Positions 1 through 5,276 of a stretch of DNA of 5,276 nt are shown in pieces. A program made the position numbers and the translations under genes. Below the pieces are notes generated by a model. It did not search any database, was not told the origin of the DNA, and saw nothing but the letters and a program-made list of their open reading frames with translations. The stretch comes from an uncultured Collinsella sp. (GTDB lineage: Bacteria; Actinomycetota; Coriobacteriia; Coriobacteriales; Coriobacteriaceae): contig URNK01000125.1 of the NCBI GenBank assembly GCA_900549195.1, forward strand, positions 1 to 5,276. Reading direction: 5' to 3'. Position 1 is the stretch's first letter; every line of letters begins with the position of its first letter.

Positions 1-42
1 CGTAAGGAGTCGTCGGCAGCGTCAGATGTGTATAAGAGACAG
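1..42 (+). other. Nextera i5-side sequencing adapter (artefact)
   Basis: This is not genomic DNA. Base 1 is the last base of the P5 segment, bases 2-9 (GTAAGGAG) match the Nextera i5 index known as S505, bases 10-23 are the read-1 adapter TCGTCGGCAGCGTC, and bases 24-42 are the 19-base Tn5 mosaic end AGATGTGTATAAGAGACAG. Genomic sequence begins at 43. Reading frames that cross this segment pick up adapter-encoded residues: SLIHI on the minus strand, at the false C-terminus of obgE, and MYKRQ on the plus strand. It should be trimmed before any annotation. Confidence 0.99.
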
Positions 43-867
43 ATACTGCTCGAGCTCGCGGTTGATGATGTGGTAATCCTCGACCGGATCGCGATCCTCA
101 AAACCACCCGTCATGTCGACGACATGCATGATCAGAGCCGTACGCTCAATGTGGCGCAGGAACTGGTGACCCAGGCCCTTGCCCTCGCTCGCGCCCTCGA
201 TGAGACCGGGAACGTCGGCAACGACGTAAGAATATTCGCCGGCACGCACCATGCCGAGGTTCGGTACGAGCGTGGTAAACGGGTAGTCGGCAATCTTGGG
301 ACGGGCGGCACTCATGCGCGCGATGAGCGATGACTTACCCACCGAGGGGAAGCCCACGAGCGCGGCATCGGCCATAAGCTTCATCTCGAGCTCGATCCAG
401 TGTTCCTCGGCCGGCTCGCCCAGCTGAGCGAACGCGGGCGCGCGGCGCACCGACGTCACAAAGTGCGTGTTGCCCAGGCCGCCGGCACCGCCGGGCGCCA
501 CGACAACGCGCTCGCCATCGTGAACGAGGTCGGCAATATCGAACATCGGAGTCTGCGTCTCGGGGTCGAGCTCGCGCACCACGGTACCCATAGGGACCTT
601 GAGAATCAGGTCCTCGCCGCTCTTACCGTTACGACGGGCACCCTGCCCGTGTGTGCCGCGCTCGGCGCGGAAGTGATGCTTAAAGCGGTAATCGATCAGC
701 GAAGACAGCTGAGCATCGGCCTGGATGACGACATTGCCGCCACGACCGCCGTCGCCGCCATCGGGGCCGCCCTTGGGAACAAATGCCTCGCGCCTAAACG
801 ACATGCATCCGGCTCCGCCGTCGCCGCCGCACACGTTAATGCGGCTGATATCGGTGAACTGTGACAA
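43..867 (-). CDS. obgE: GTPase ObgE/CgtA, 3'-truncated by the insert edge
   Basis: Obg is an essential, conserved GTPase that binds the 50S subunit and acts in late ribosome assembly and stress signalling. The visible 275 genuine residues hold the glycine-rich Obg fold (about residues 5-160, with CGGDGGAG, FVPKGGPDGGDGGRGG and APGGAGGLGN). The start of the G domain follows: P-loop GFPSVGKSS (172-180), switch I DYPFTTL (194-200) and G3 DVPGL (218-222). G4 (NKxD), G5 and any C-terminal domain are missing because the insert ends at base 43. The frame runs on through six adapter codons (LSLIHI) to a stop at 22-24, so that ending is false and the native gene is longer. The start is TTG at 865-867, chosen because a perfect AGGAGG lies 8 bases upstream and the N-terminus then has normal Obg length. 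It is the third gene after rplU and rpmA, behind an intrinsic terminator. Confidence 0.97.
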
Positions 868-881
868 CAGAATCGCCTCCT
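865..881 (-). promoter_or_regulatory. Strong Shine-Dalgarno and TTG start of obgE
   Basis: On the minus strand AGGAGG (876-881) is followed by an 8-base spacer and then TTG (865-867). The strong ribosome site compensates for the weak start codon and fixes the start, since no ATG or GTG near this point suits the Obg N-terminus. The site begins two bases after the U-tract of the upstream terminator, so it could be the 5' end region of a read-through or processed transcript. Confidence 0.85.
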
Positions 882-883
882 AC

Positions 884-927
884 AAAAAAGAGGGAGACCC
901 TTGAATCCTAAAACTCAAGTGCCTCCC
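884..927 (-). terminator. Intrinsic terminator between rpmA and obgE
   Basis: Read on the minus strand, arm GGGAGGCACTTGA (927-915) pairs with TCAAGGGTCTCCC (904-892). The stem has 13 positions with one A-G mismatch and one G-U wobble, around a 10-base loop (905-914). It is followed by TC and six T (889-884), the layout of a Rho-independent terminator. It acts only in the direction of the operon, because no T-run follows the hairpin on the plus strand. It begins 25 bases after the rpmA stop codon and ends just before the obgE Shine-Dalgarno. No promoter is apparent between it and obgE, so it is best read as a partial terminator or attenuator that lowers obgE expression relative to rplU-rpmA. 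Confidence 0.88.
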
Positions 928-952
928 ACATATGTGCTCTATGAAGGGTGAA

Positions 953-1210
953 TTACGCGTTCGCGAGCGGGCGTACGCTGACCCTGTGCTTGATACCCTT
1001 GTGGAACTCAACGGTACCGTCGACCAGCGCGAACAGCGTGTCGTCCTTACCACGGCCAACGTTCTCACCCGGGTGGATGTGCGTGCCGTGCTGACGGACG
1101 AGAATCGTGCCCGTGGTTACCGTCTGGCCGGCATAGCGCTTCGTGCCAAGGCGCTGACCGCGGGAGTCACGGCCATTACGGGAGGAACCGAGTCCTTTTT
1201 TGTGTGCCAT
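953..1210 (-). CDS. rpmA: 50S ribosomal protein L27
   Basis: L27 is a small basic protein of the large subunit whose N-terminal tail reaches the peptidyl-transferase centre. The 85-residue product begins MAHKKGLGSSRNGRDSRG and has the family core around TGTILVRQHGTHIHPGENVGRGKDDTL-type residues (33-59), then a basic C-terminal stretch (HKGIKHRVSVRP). The length is normal. The ATG at 1208-1210 gives the mature-type N-terminus directly. There is no cleavable Firmicutes-style N-terminal extension, which fits the absence of a Prp protease gene between rplU and rpmA. A modest ribosome site AGAGTAGG (1219-1226) lies 8 bases upstream. The gene follows rplU after 33 bases and is presumably cotranscribed with it. 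The stop is TAA. Confidence 0.98.
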   Translation of the reverse strand: MAHKKGLGSSRNGRDSRGQRLGTKRYAGQTVTTGTILVRQHGTHIHPGENVGRGKDDTLFALVDGTVEFHKGIKHRVSVRPLANA

Positions 1211-1243
1211 TGTGTATACCTACTCTTTCGTTACGAGTGTAAT

Positions 1244-1618
1244 CTACTCGGCGACGGGAGCCTCGGCAACAGCCTCAGCCTCTGCCTTGACAGCCTTCTT
1301 GGCGCGGGAGGTAGCCTGAACCTTCACGATCTTAAGCTTGGTGAGCTGCTGACGGTGACCCTTCAGACGACGATAGCGCTTGCGCTTGTGGAACTTGAAG
1401 ACCAGCTGCTTCTCGCCCTTGAACTGCTCAACGATCTGAGCGGTAACCTTGGCCTTGGCCAGCTTGTCGGGATCGGTGACGATCTTCTTACCATCGTTGA
1501 GGAAGATAACCGGCAGGGTGACCTTGTCGCCCTCATTGCCCTCGATCTTCTCGACGGTGATGACATCGTCGGTGGCGACCTTGTACTGCTTGCCGCCCGT
1601 GTTAACGATTGCGTACAT
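1244..1618 (-). CDS. rplU: 50S ribosomal protein L21
   Basis: L21 is a 23S rRNA-binding protein of the large subunit. The 124-residue product starts MYAIVNTGGKQYKV, the family N-terminal signature, and has the basic RNA-binding signature HKRKRYRRLKGHRQ (about 81-94). The usual family length is about 100-105 residues. Here an Ala/Glu/Lys-rich tail of about 20 residues (AKKAVKAEAEAVAEAPVAE) extends the C-terminus; it looks disordered. An upstream in-frame ATG at 1637-1639 would add seven residues (MHEGQVN), but the ATG at 1616-1618 is preferred because GAAGGG lies 9 bases before it and the protein then begins exactly at the conserved MYAIV. It is the first gene of the rplU-rpmA(-obgE) unit, about 35 bases downstream of the predicted transcription start. 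Confidence 0.98.
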   Translation of the reverse strand: MYAIVNTGGKQYKVATDDVITVEKIEGNEGDKVTLPVIFLNDGKKIVTDPDKLAKAKVTAQIVEQFKGEKQLVFKFHKRKRYRRLKGHRQQLTKLKIVKVQATSRAKKAVKAEAEAVAEAPVAE

Positions 1619-1627
1619 GTTTACTTG

Positions 1628-1633
1628 CCCTTC
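1628..1633 (-). promoter_or_regulatory. Ribosome binding site of rplU
   Basis: GAAGGG on the minus strand lies 9 bases before the ATG at 1616-1618. It decides between the two in-frame starts: the upstream ATG at 1637-1639 would place this site inside the coding region. Confidence 0.75.
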
Positions 1634-1660
1634 ATGCATCAGTTAGTGCAACAGCCGAAT

Positions 1661-1689
1661 ATAGTAGCAGGCGAAAATACCCCCGTCAA
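1661..1689 (-). promoter_or_regulatory. Sigma-70-type promoter for rplU-rpmA
   Basis: On the minus strand the -35 hexamer TTGACG (1689-1684, five of six to TTGACA) and the -10 hexamer TACTAT (1666-1661, five of six to TATAAT) are separated by exactly 17 bases. A TG one base upstream of the -10 forms an extended -10 element. Transcription should begin near 1653-1655, giving a leader of about 35 bases before rplU. The -35 box contains the TGA stop codon of the upstream DUF2344 gene. The intergenic stretch is AT-richer than its surroundings. This separates the ribosomal operon from the upstream radical SAM unit, although read-through from upstream remains possible since no terminator is visible between them. 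Confidence 0.82.
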
Positions 1690-2498
1690 CGAGTATGTGG
1701 AGCAAATCCACAAGTTCGCACAGGTATGGGGCTGACGAGTCGGCCCTCGTCGTCCTCGCATGCTTGATTCTGACGCTCGACATCGTAGGAGCAGATGGTC
1801 ACGAGGTCTTGCATACCGGTGGAAACAATAGGTGCATCCACGCCCGGGGTCAAGCCCTGCAACAAAACATCAGCAGCGGAAAGCAAAATTTCCGGACGCA
1901 TGGAGCCCTCGTTGTCAGCATGGGTGTCGAGCATGAGCACCAAATGATCCGGGCGCTCCCCCGCCGTGAGCTCATAGCCCACGAGCGTGTGATCCAAATC
2001 CAAGCGCTTGCTCTTTTTTCCGCGCGCGTAGTCGATGCCATGGCCCGCGCGCAGCGTGTCGATCGCACGATGCACCTCGTCGGCGCTTACGGGCGCCTCG
2101 GGGTCCAGATGCAGGTCGATGCGATACGACAGGCGCGTGAGCTGCGCCGTCAACGCCGGCGTGCGCACGTCGATGTACGCCGCCTCGATGGGCGCCAGAT
2201 CGGCCGGAGACGCCGCAGCCAGGCGCCCAAACGCCTCGTCGAGCGCCACGAACTCGGTCATAAACAGGTCATACCACTCACATGTCGACGACGTACCCAC
2301 CGGTAGCGCCGAAGAGAAGCCCACGCGCATGTGCGGAGAGAAGCCCTGCGTGACGGCATAGGGAAGTCCCGCACGGCGCACGATGCGCTCAATGGTATGG
2401 ATCACTTCGAGATGGCCCAGGTACTTAAGGCGATCGCGCTTGCCATAGCGAACACGAAGCCTAAAGAGCGAGGGGTTGTCGGTCAGGCGCTCACTCAT
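1686..2498 (-). CDS. Radical SAM-associated protein, TIGR03936/DUF2344 family
   Basis: This 270-residue protein belongs to the family called radical SAM-linked, which is usually found beside or fused to a TIGR03960 radical SAM protein. No reaction is known to me for either. The family pattern is clear in the N-terminal third: FRLRVRYGKRDRLKYLGHLE (12-31), RRAGLPYAVTQGFSPH (41-56) and FSSALPVGTSSTCEWYDL (61-78). The C-terminal half is less distinctive. I see no signal peptide, no membrane segment and no metal-binding cysteine cluster, so it is probably a cytosolic partner or substrate-binding subunit. The ATG at 2496-2498 overlaps the TGA of the radical SAM gene as ATGA, so translation is probably coupled; a GGTGA sequence lies 6 bases upstream. 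The stop codon lies inside the -35 box of the rplU promoter. Family confidence is high; function is unknown. Confidence 0.9.
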   Translation of the reverse strand: MSERLTDNPSLFRLRVRYGKRDRLKYLGHLEVIHTIERIVRRAGLPYAVTQGFSPHMRVGFSSALPVGTSSTCEWYDLFMTEFVALDEAFGRLAAASPADLAPIEAAYIDVRTPALTAQLTRLSYRIDLHLDPEAPVSADEVHRAIDTLRAGHGIDYARGKKSKRLDLDHTLVGYELTAGERPDHLVLMLDTHADNEGSMRPEILLSAADVLLQGLTPGVDAPIVSTGMQDLVTICSYDVERQNQACEDDEGRLVSPIPVRTCGFAPHTR

Positions 2499-4372
2499 GC
2501 GCGATCACCCATCAATACATTCTTGGCGTGGAGCGTGGGGCAGATCCCGCAGCCGGTGCACGACGTGCGGGTGCAGTCGGGAGTCGTGACGCCCTCGAGC
2601 GAGCGACGGTACTCGCGCTCGAGAAAGCCGCGTGTGCAGCCGGGGCTCACGTGCTCCCACGGCAGGCGCCAGTCCAACTCGTAGGGCAGGTGCACGAGTT
2701 CATTGAGGTCGATGCCGTTTTTGGCAGCAGCCTCCTTCCAGTTATCGAGCGAGAAATGCTCTACCCAGGCGTCAAAGCGAGAGCCCGAGCGCCAAGCGTC
2801 GATGATGACGGGCGTCATGTCACGACCGGCGCGGGACAGTGCGGCCTCGATGAGCGAGGTCTCGGCATCGTGGTAATGAACGCGGACGGCACGGTTGCGA
2901 ACGCTCGTGATAAGCAGCTTCTGGCGACGCTTGACGTCGTCGTAGTCGAGCTGCGGGCACCACTGGAACGGCGTGGCAGCCTTGGGGATAAAGACCGAAA
3001 CCGAGATGGACACCGAGATCGAGCCGCGACGAGCCTTGGGCACCACGGAACGACCGAGCTCCAGCACGTGATCGGCCAGATTGGCGATGGCCACGATGTC
3101 CTCGTCGCGCTCGCCGGGAAGGCCCATCATAAAGTAGAGCTTCATGCGGTTCCAGCCGGCCTCGAAGGCCGCCTTGGCCGCACGGTCCAGGTCCTCCTCG
3201 GTCACGTTTTTGTTAATGATGTCGCGCATGCGCTGGCTGCCGGCCTCGGGCGCGAACGTCAGGCCGCCCTTCTTTTCGCCGGCAACCGACTCGGCCATAT
3301 CCACGCCAAACGAATCCAGGCGCTGCGACGGAATAGACACGCGAATACCCGTATCCTCCAGGCGACGGTTGAGCCTGCCGAGCACGTCGCGAATGCAGGA
3401 GTGGTCGGTCGTGGAGAGCGAGGTCAGCGACACCTCGTCATAGCCAGTCTTTTCCAGACCCTGAATCACCGACGAGACGATCTGGTCGGCCGAGCGCTCG
3501 CGCACTGGGCGATACGTCATGCCGGCCTGACAAAAACGACAGCCGCGGGCGCAGCCGCGCAGGATCTCGATAGACAGGCGGTCGTGAACCAGCTGCGCAT
3601 AGGGCACGCACGACTGCGACAGCGGATTCGTGGCGCCGAAATCCTCAACGACGCGCTTGTAGACCACGGTCGGCGCATCCTTGCCTTCACGCGGCACGGT
3701 GTAGCCATGCGGCGAGCAGGGCTCGTCGTGACGAACCTCATAGAGCGACGGCACGTAGTTGCCGGCAATGGATGCAAGCTGCTCAACAATCTGCGCGCGC
3801 GGGACTCCTTCGTCACGCAGGCGGCGATGCAGCTGGCAGGTCTCGAGCAGCGATTCCTCGCCCTCACCGATGAGGATGGCATCGAAGAAGGCCGCGTACG
3901 GCTCGGGGTTGTACACCGAGGGGCCGCCGGCGATGATGATGGGGTCGTCTTCGCCTCGGTCGGCCGCCAACAGTGGAATGCCAGCGAGGTCGAGTGCCTC
4001 GAGGAAGTTCGTCACCGCCATCTCGTGCGGCACATGCAGACCGACGATATCAAACGAAGCGACCGGCGCTGCACCCTCGAGCGAGAGCAACGGAATGCCC
4101 GCCTCGCGCATAGCGTCACCCATATCGGGCCACGGCACATAGCCACGCTCGCAGGAGATGCCCTCGGCCTGGTTAAGGATGTTGTAGAGGATGGCGATGC
4201 CCTGGTTGGGCAGACCGACCTCGTACACATCCGGATAGATCAGGCAGCAACGGTAGTCGGCATCGGCCTTGGAAAGTGTGCCCCACTCGTGATCGATATA
4301 GCGACTCGGCTTCTCGACCTTGGCGAGCAACGGCTCAATTAAATGAAAACAATCTTGGTATGCAACGCGCAA
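2495..4372 (-). CDS. B12-binding-type radical SAM protein, TIGR03960 family
   Basis: This 625-residue protein has three visible parts. The N-terminal B12-binding-like region (about 40-180) contains YPDVYEVGLPNQGIAILYNILN and IIIAGGPSVYNPEPYAAFFDAILIGEGEE-type stretches. The radical SAM core starts at about 265 with CARGCRFC, where Cys274, Cys278 and Cys281 form the CX3CX2C ligand set for the 4Fe-4S cluster that cleaves S-adenosylmethionine. It continues through TFAPEAGSQRMRDIINK (372-388) and the MMGLPGE motif (415-421). The C-terminal region ends in a second cysteine set, Cys600, Cys605, Cys608 and Cys611 (TPDCTRTSCTGCGICP), which could hold an auxiliary cluster. The substrate is unknown. 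The length is near that of stand-alone family members. The start is TTG at 4370-4372 with AGGGG 7 bases upstream, overlapping the TAG of the preceding gene. It is followed by its usual partner through an ATGA overlap. Confidence 0.93.
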   Translation of the reverse strand: MRVAYQDCFHLIEPLLAKVEKPSRYIDHEWGTLSKADADYRCCLIYPDVYEVGLPNQGIAILYNILNQAEGISCERGYVPWPDMGDAMREAGIPLLSLEGAAPVASFDIVGLHVPHEMAVTNFLEALDLAGIPLLAADRGEDDPIIIAGGPSVYNPEPYAAFFDAILIGEGEESLLETCQLHRRLRDEGVPRAQIVEQLASIAGNYVPSLYEVRHDEPCSPHGYTVPREGKDAPTVVYKRVVEDFGATNPLSQSCVPYAQLVHDRLSIEILRGCARGCRFCQAGMTYRPVRERSADQIVSSVIQGLEKTGYDEVSLTSLSTTDHSCIRDVLGRLNRRLEDTGIRVSIPSQRLDSFGVDMAESVAGEKKGGLTFAPEAGSQRMRDIINKNVTEEDLDRAAKAAFEAGWNRMKLYFMMGLPGERDEDIVAIANLADHVLELGRSVVPKARRGSISVSISVSVFIPKAATPFQWCPQLDYDDVKRRQKLLITSVRNRAVRVHYHDAETSLIEAALSRAGRDMTPVIIDAWRSGSRFDAWVEHFSLDNWKEAAAKNGIDLNELVHLPYELDWRLPWEHVSPGCTRGFLEREYRRSLEGVTTPDCTRTSCTGCGICPTLHAKNVLMGDRA

Positions 4373-4385
4373 CGGAAAACCCCTA
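4370..4385 (-). promoter_or_regulatory. TAGGGG stop/Shine-Dalgarno overlap and TTG start
   Basis: On the minus strand the TAG stop of the DUF697 gene (4385-4383) overlaps the ribosome site AGGGG (4384-4380) of the radical SAM gene, whose TTG start follows after 7 bases. The gap between the two genes is only 10 bases, with no room for a separate promoter. This supports cotranscription and probably translational coupling. The TTG call rests on this spacing and on the family motif KVEKPSRYI appearing about 18 residues later. Confidence 0.7.
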
Positions 4386-5221
4386 AGCAGCGAGATCTGA
4401 TGCGTCCTGATAGGACGCCATAGGACGGGTAGCGCCCGCGACCGTGGTCACCAGATCGCGAACGCGGGAGAACGTGGCAGTGACCACCTCGTTGGCACGA
4501 CTGTAGTCGACATCGCGCCCGTAGAGCGAAACGAGCGCACGGCCCATGCCATAGGTGCCCGCGGCAGCAGTAAGCGCCTTGACGGCAAACCCAATATGCG
4601 GCGTCTGCTTGACGAGCTCGCGGGTGACCGCGCGGATCACCAAGCCGCCGGCAAGCACGCCCGCGACCTCGTAGCCGCGCTCGGGCTTAATGCCGCGTCC
4701 AAAGACGGCAGCGAGCTCAAAGAGCATGCCCACCTGCGCCAGCGCCATAACGGGATAATCGGCGCCCGGCAAAAACACCAAAGCCCCGGTCGCCATATTG
4801 GTGAGCGCACACGAGGTGATGATGCGGTTGGCCGCCGCGATGCGCATGAAGGCAAAGTTCGCCGCAAAAGCCGTTTCCTTGTCGGTGCGATCGAGAATCC
4901 AGCGGGCAAGCGTCTCGAGCAGATACGTCTTATCGGTTGCCGCTACCACGCCGAGCATGGGCGTGGACTCCTCGATAAACGGCACCTCCACAGCAGACTC
5001 GGCAAGCACGCACACGGGCGCACCGGCGATCACGAGCTCCTGCACGGCACTCTCCAAGCGGTCGGAACCACACGAGAGCACCAGTACCACATCGGTATCG
5101 GTCTTTGGAGCAATTCGCTCCTCCCCCAGACGCTCGACGCGCACAATGCCCGAGGTCGTCTGCGGCACAAAGGCGTCACGCACCGTCTCGGCCAGAAAGC
5201 GCGAGGCGGACGAATCCAGAT
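4383..5221 (-). CDS. DUF697-type membrane protein with GTPase-like N-terminal region, 5'-partial
   Basis: The frame is open to the insert edge at 5221. At least 12 further residues (LDSSASRFLAET) precede the GTG at 5181-5183, so that GTG is not a supported start and the gene is cut at its 5' end. About 278 residues are visible. Counting from the GTG, residues 30-100 look like the second half of a Rossmann or GTPase-like domain (DVVLVLSC, then APVCVLAES, then LLETLARWIL). Residues 105-220 resemble the DUF697 (YcjF-like) region: RIAAANRIITSC, LVFLPGADYPVMALAQVGML, FGRGIKPERGYEV, and then a hydrophobic stretch at 172-185. The second hydrophobic stretch is about 125-140, so an inner-membrane location is likely. 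No P-loop is visible, and the position where NKxD would be expected reads AESA. It may be a degenerate GTPase, or the P-loop may lie beyond the edge. The function is unknown. It is the first visible gene of a unit with the radical SAM pair. Confidence 0.78.
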
Positions 5222-5276
5222 CTGTCTCTTATACACATCTCCGAGCCCACGAGACTAGCGCTCATCCCGTATGCCG
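5222..5276 (+). other. Nextera i7-side sequencing adapter (artefact)
   Basis: Bases 5222-5240 are the mosaic-end complement CTGTCTCTTATACACATCT, bases 5241-5255 are CCGAGCCCACGAGAC, and bases 5256-5263 (TAGCGCTC) match the Nextera i7 index known as N723. Bases 5264-5276 are the start of the P7 segment with one mismatch: C at 5267 where T is expected. Genomic sequence ends at 5221. Plus-strand frames that cross this junction gain the false tail LLYTSPSPRD. Confidence 0.99.

Noticed and set aside
28..333. Plus-strand frame beginning MYKRQ
   Set aside because: Its start lies in the Nextera mosaic end and the rest is antisense to obgE.
1211..1243. A possible promoter or small gene between rplU and rpmA
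   Set aside because: The gap is 33 bases and holds only a ribosome site; no hexamer pair or open frame fits.
1619..1660. A possible ribosomal-protein leader RNA ahead of rplU
   Set aside because: The predicted leader is only about 35 bases and shows no stable hairpin beyond the ribosome site, too little to support an autoregulatory structure.
932..1735. A 267-codon plus-strand frame across rpmA and rplU
   Set aside because: It is Leu/Asp-rich antisense translation of two unmistakable ribosomal protein genes, with no domain and no supporting ribosome site.
2528..4342. A 604-codon open frame on the plus strand, opposite the radical SAM gene
   Set aside because: It is a shadow of a GC-rich coding region. 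The minus strand carries clear family motifs and cysteine sets, while the plus-strand translation is low-complexity, rich in Arg, Ala and His, and shows no recognisable domain or ribosome site.
24..5240. Inverted 19-base repeats at both ends, which look like transposon ends
   Set aside because: They are Tn5 mosaic ends, but they sit inside full sequencing adapters with index barcodes, so they come from library preparation and not from a native transposon.
4596..5258. Plus-strand frame ending LLYTSPSPRD
   Set aside because: It is antisense to the DUF697 gene and its C-terminus is encoded by the i7-side adapter.

Overview
The window is a 5,179-base genomic insert (43-5221) with Illumina Nextera adapters at both ends (1-42 and 5222-5276). 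The adapters are library artefacts, index barcodes included, and are not biology. The insert is moderately GC-rich, and every gene reads on the minus strand, so in transcription order the window runs from right to left. Gene content, gene order and protein style suggest an actinobacterial Coriobacteriia genome, most likely a Collinsella-like gut bacterium. That assignment is inference from recognition; no search was run.

In transcription order the layout is: (1) a 5'-truncated DUF697-type membrane protein (4383-5221); (2) a 625-residue B12-binding-type radical SAM protein of the TIGR03960 family (2495-4372); (3) its usual partner, a TIGR03936/DUF2344 radical SAM-associated protein (1686-2498); (4) ribosomal protein L21, rplU (1244-1618); (5) ribosomal protein L27, rpmA (953-1210); (6) the GTPase gene obgE, cut off by the insert edge before its G4 motif (43-867). 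Genes 1-3 are tightly packed (10-base gap, then a 4-base ATGA overlap) and look like one transcription unit that starts outside the window. Genes 4-6 form the classic rplU-rpmA-obgE ribosome-assembly operon.

Two regulatory elements divide the region. A near-consensus sigma-70-type promoter (TTGACG, 17-base spacer, TACTAT with an extended TG) overlaps the stop codon of the DUF2344 gene and should drive rplU-rpmA. A strong intrinsic terminator lies between rpmA and obgE; its U-tract ends two bases before the obgE Shine-Dalgarno, and no new promoter is visible after it. obgE is therefore probably expressed by read-through, at a lower level than the two ribosomal proteins. obgE and the radical SAM gene both appear to start with TTG.

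I found no mobile element, CRISPR array, RNA gene or clearly new defence-type system. The least understood biology is the DUF697 / radical SAM / DUF2344 set, whose function is unknown and which sits beside ribosomal genes.
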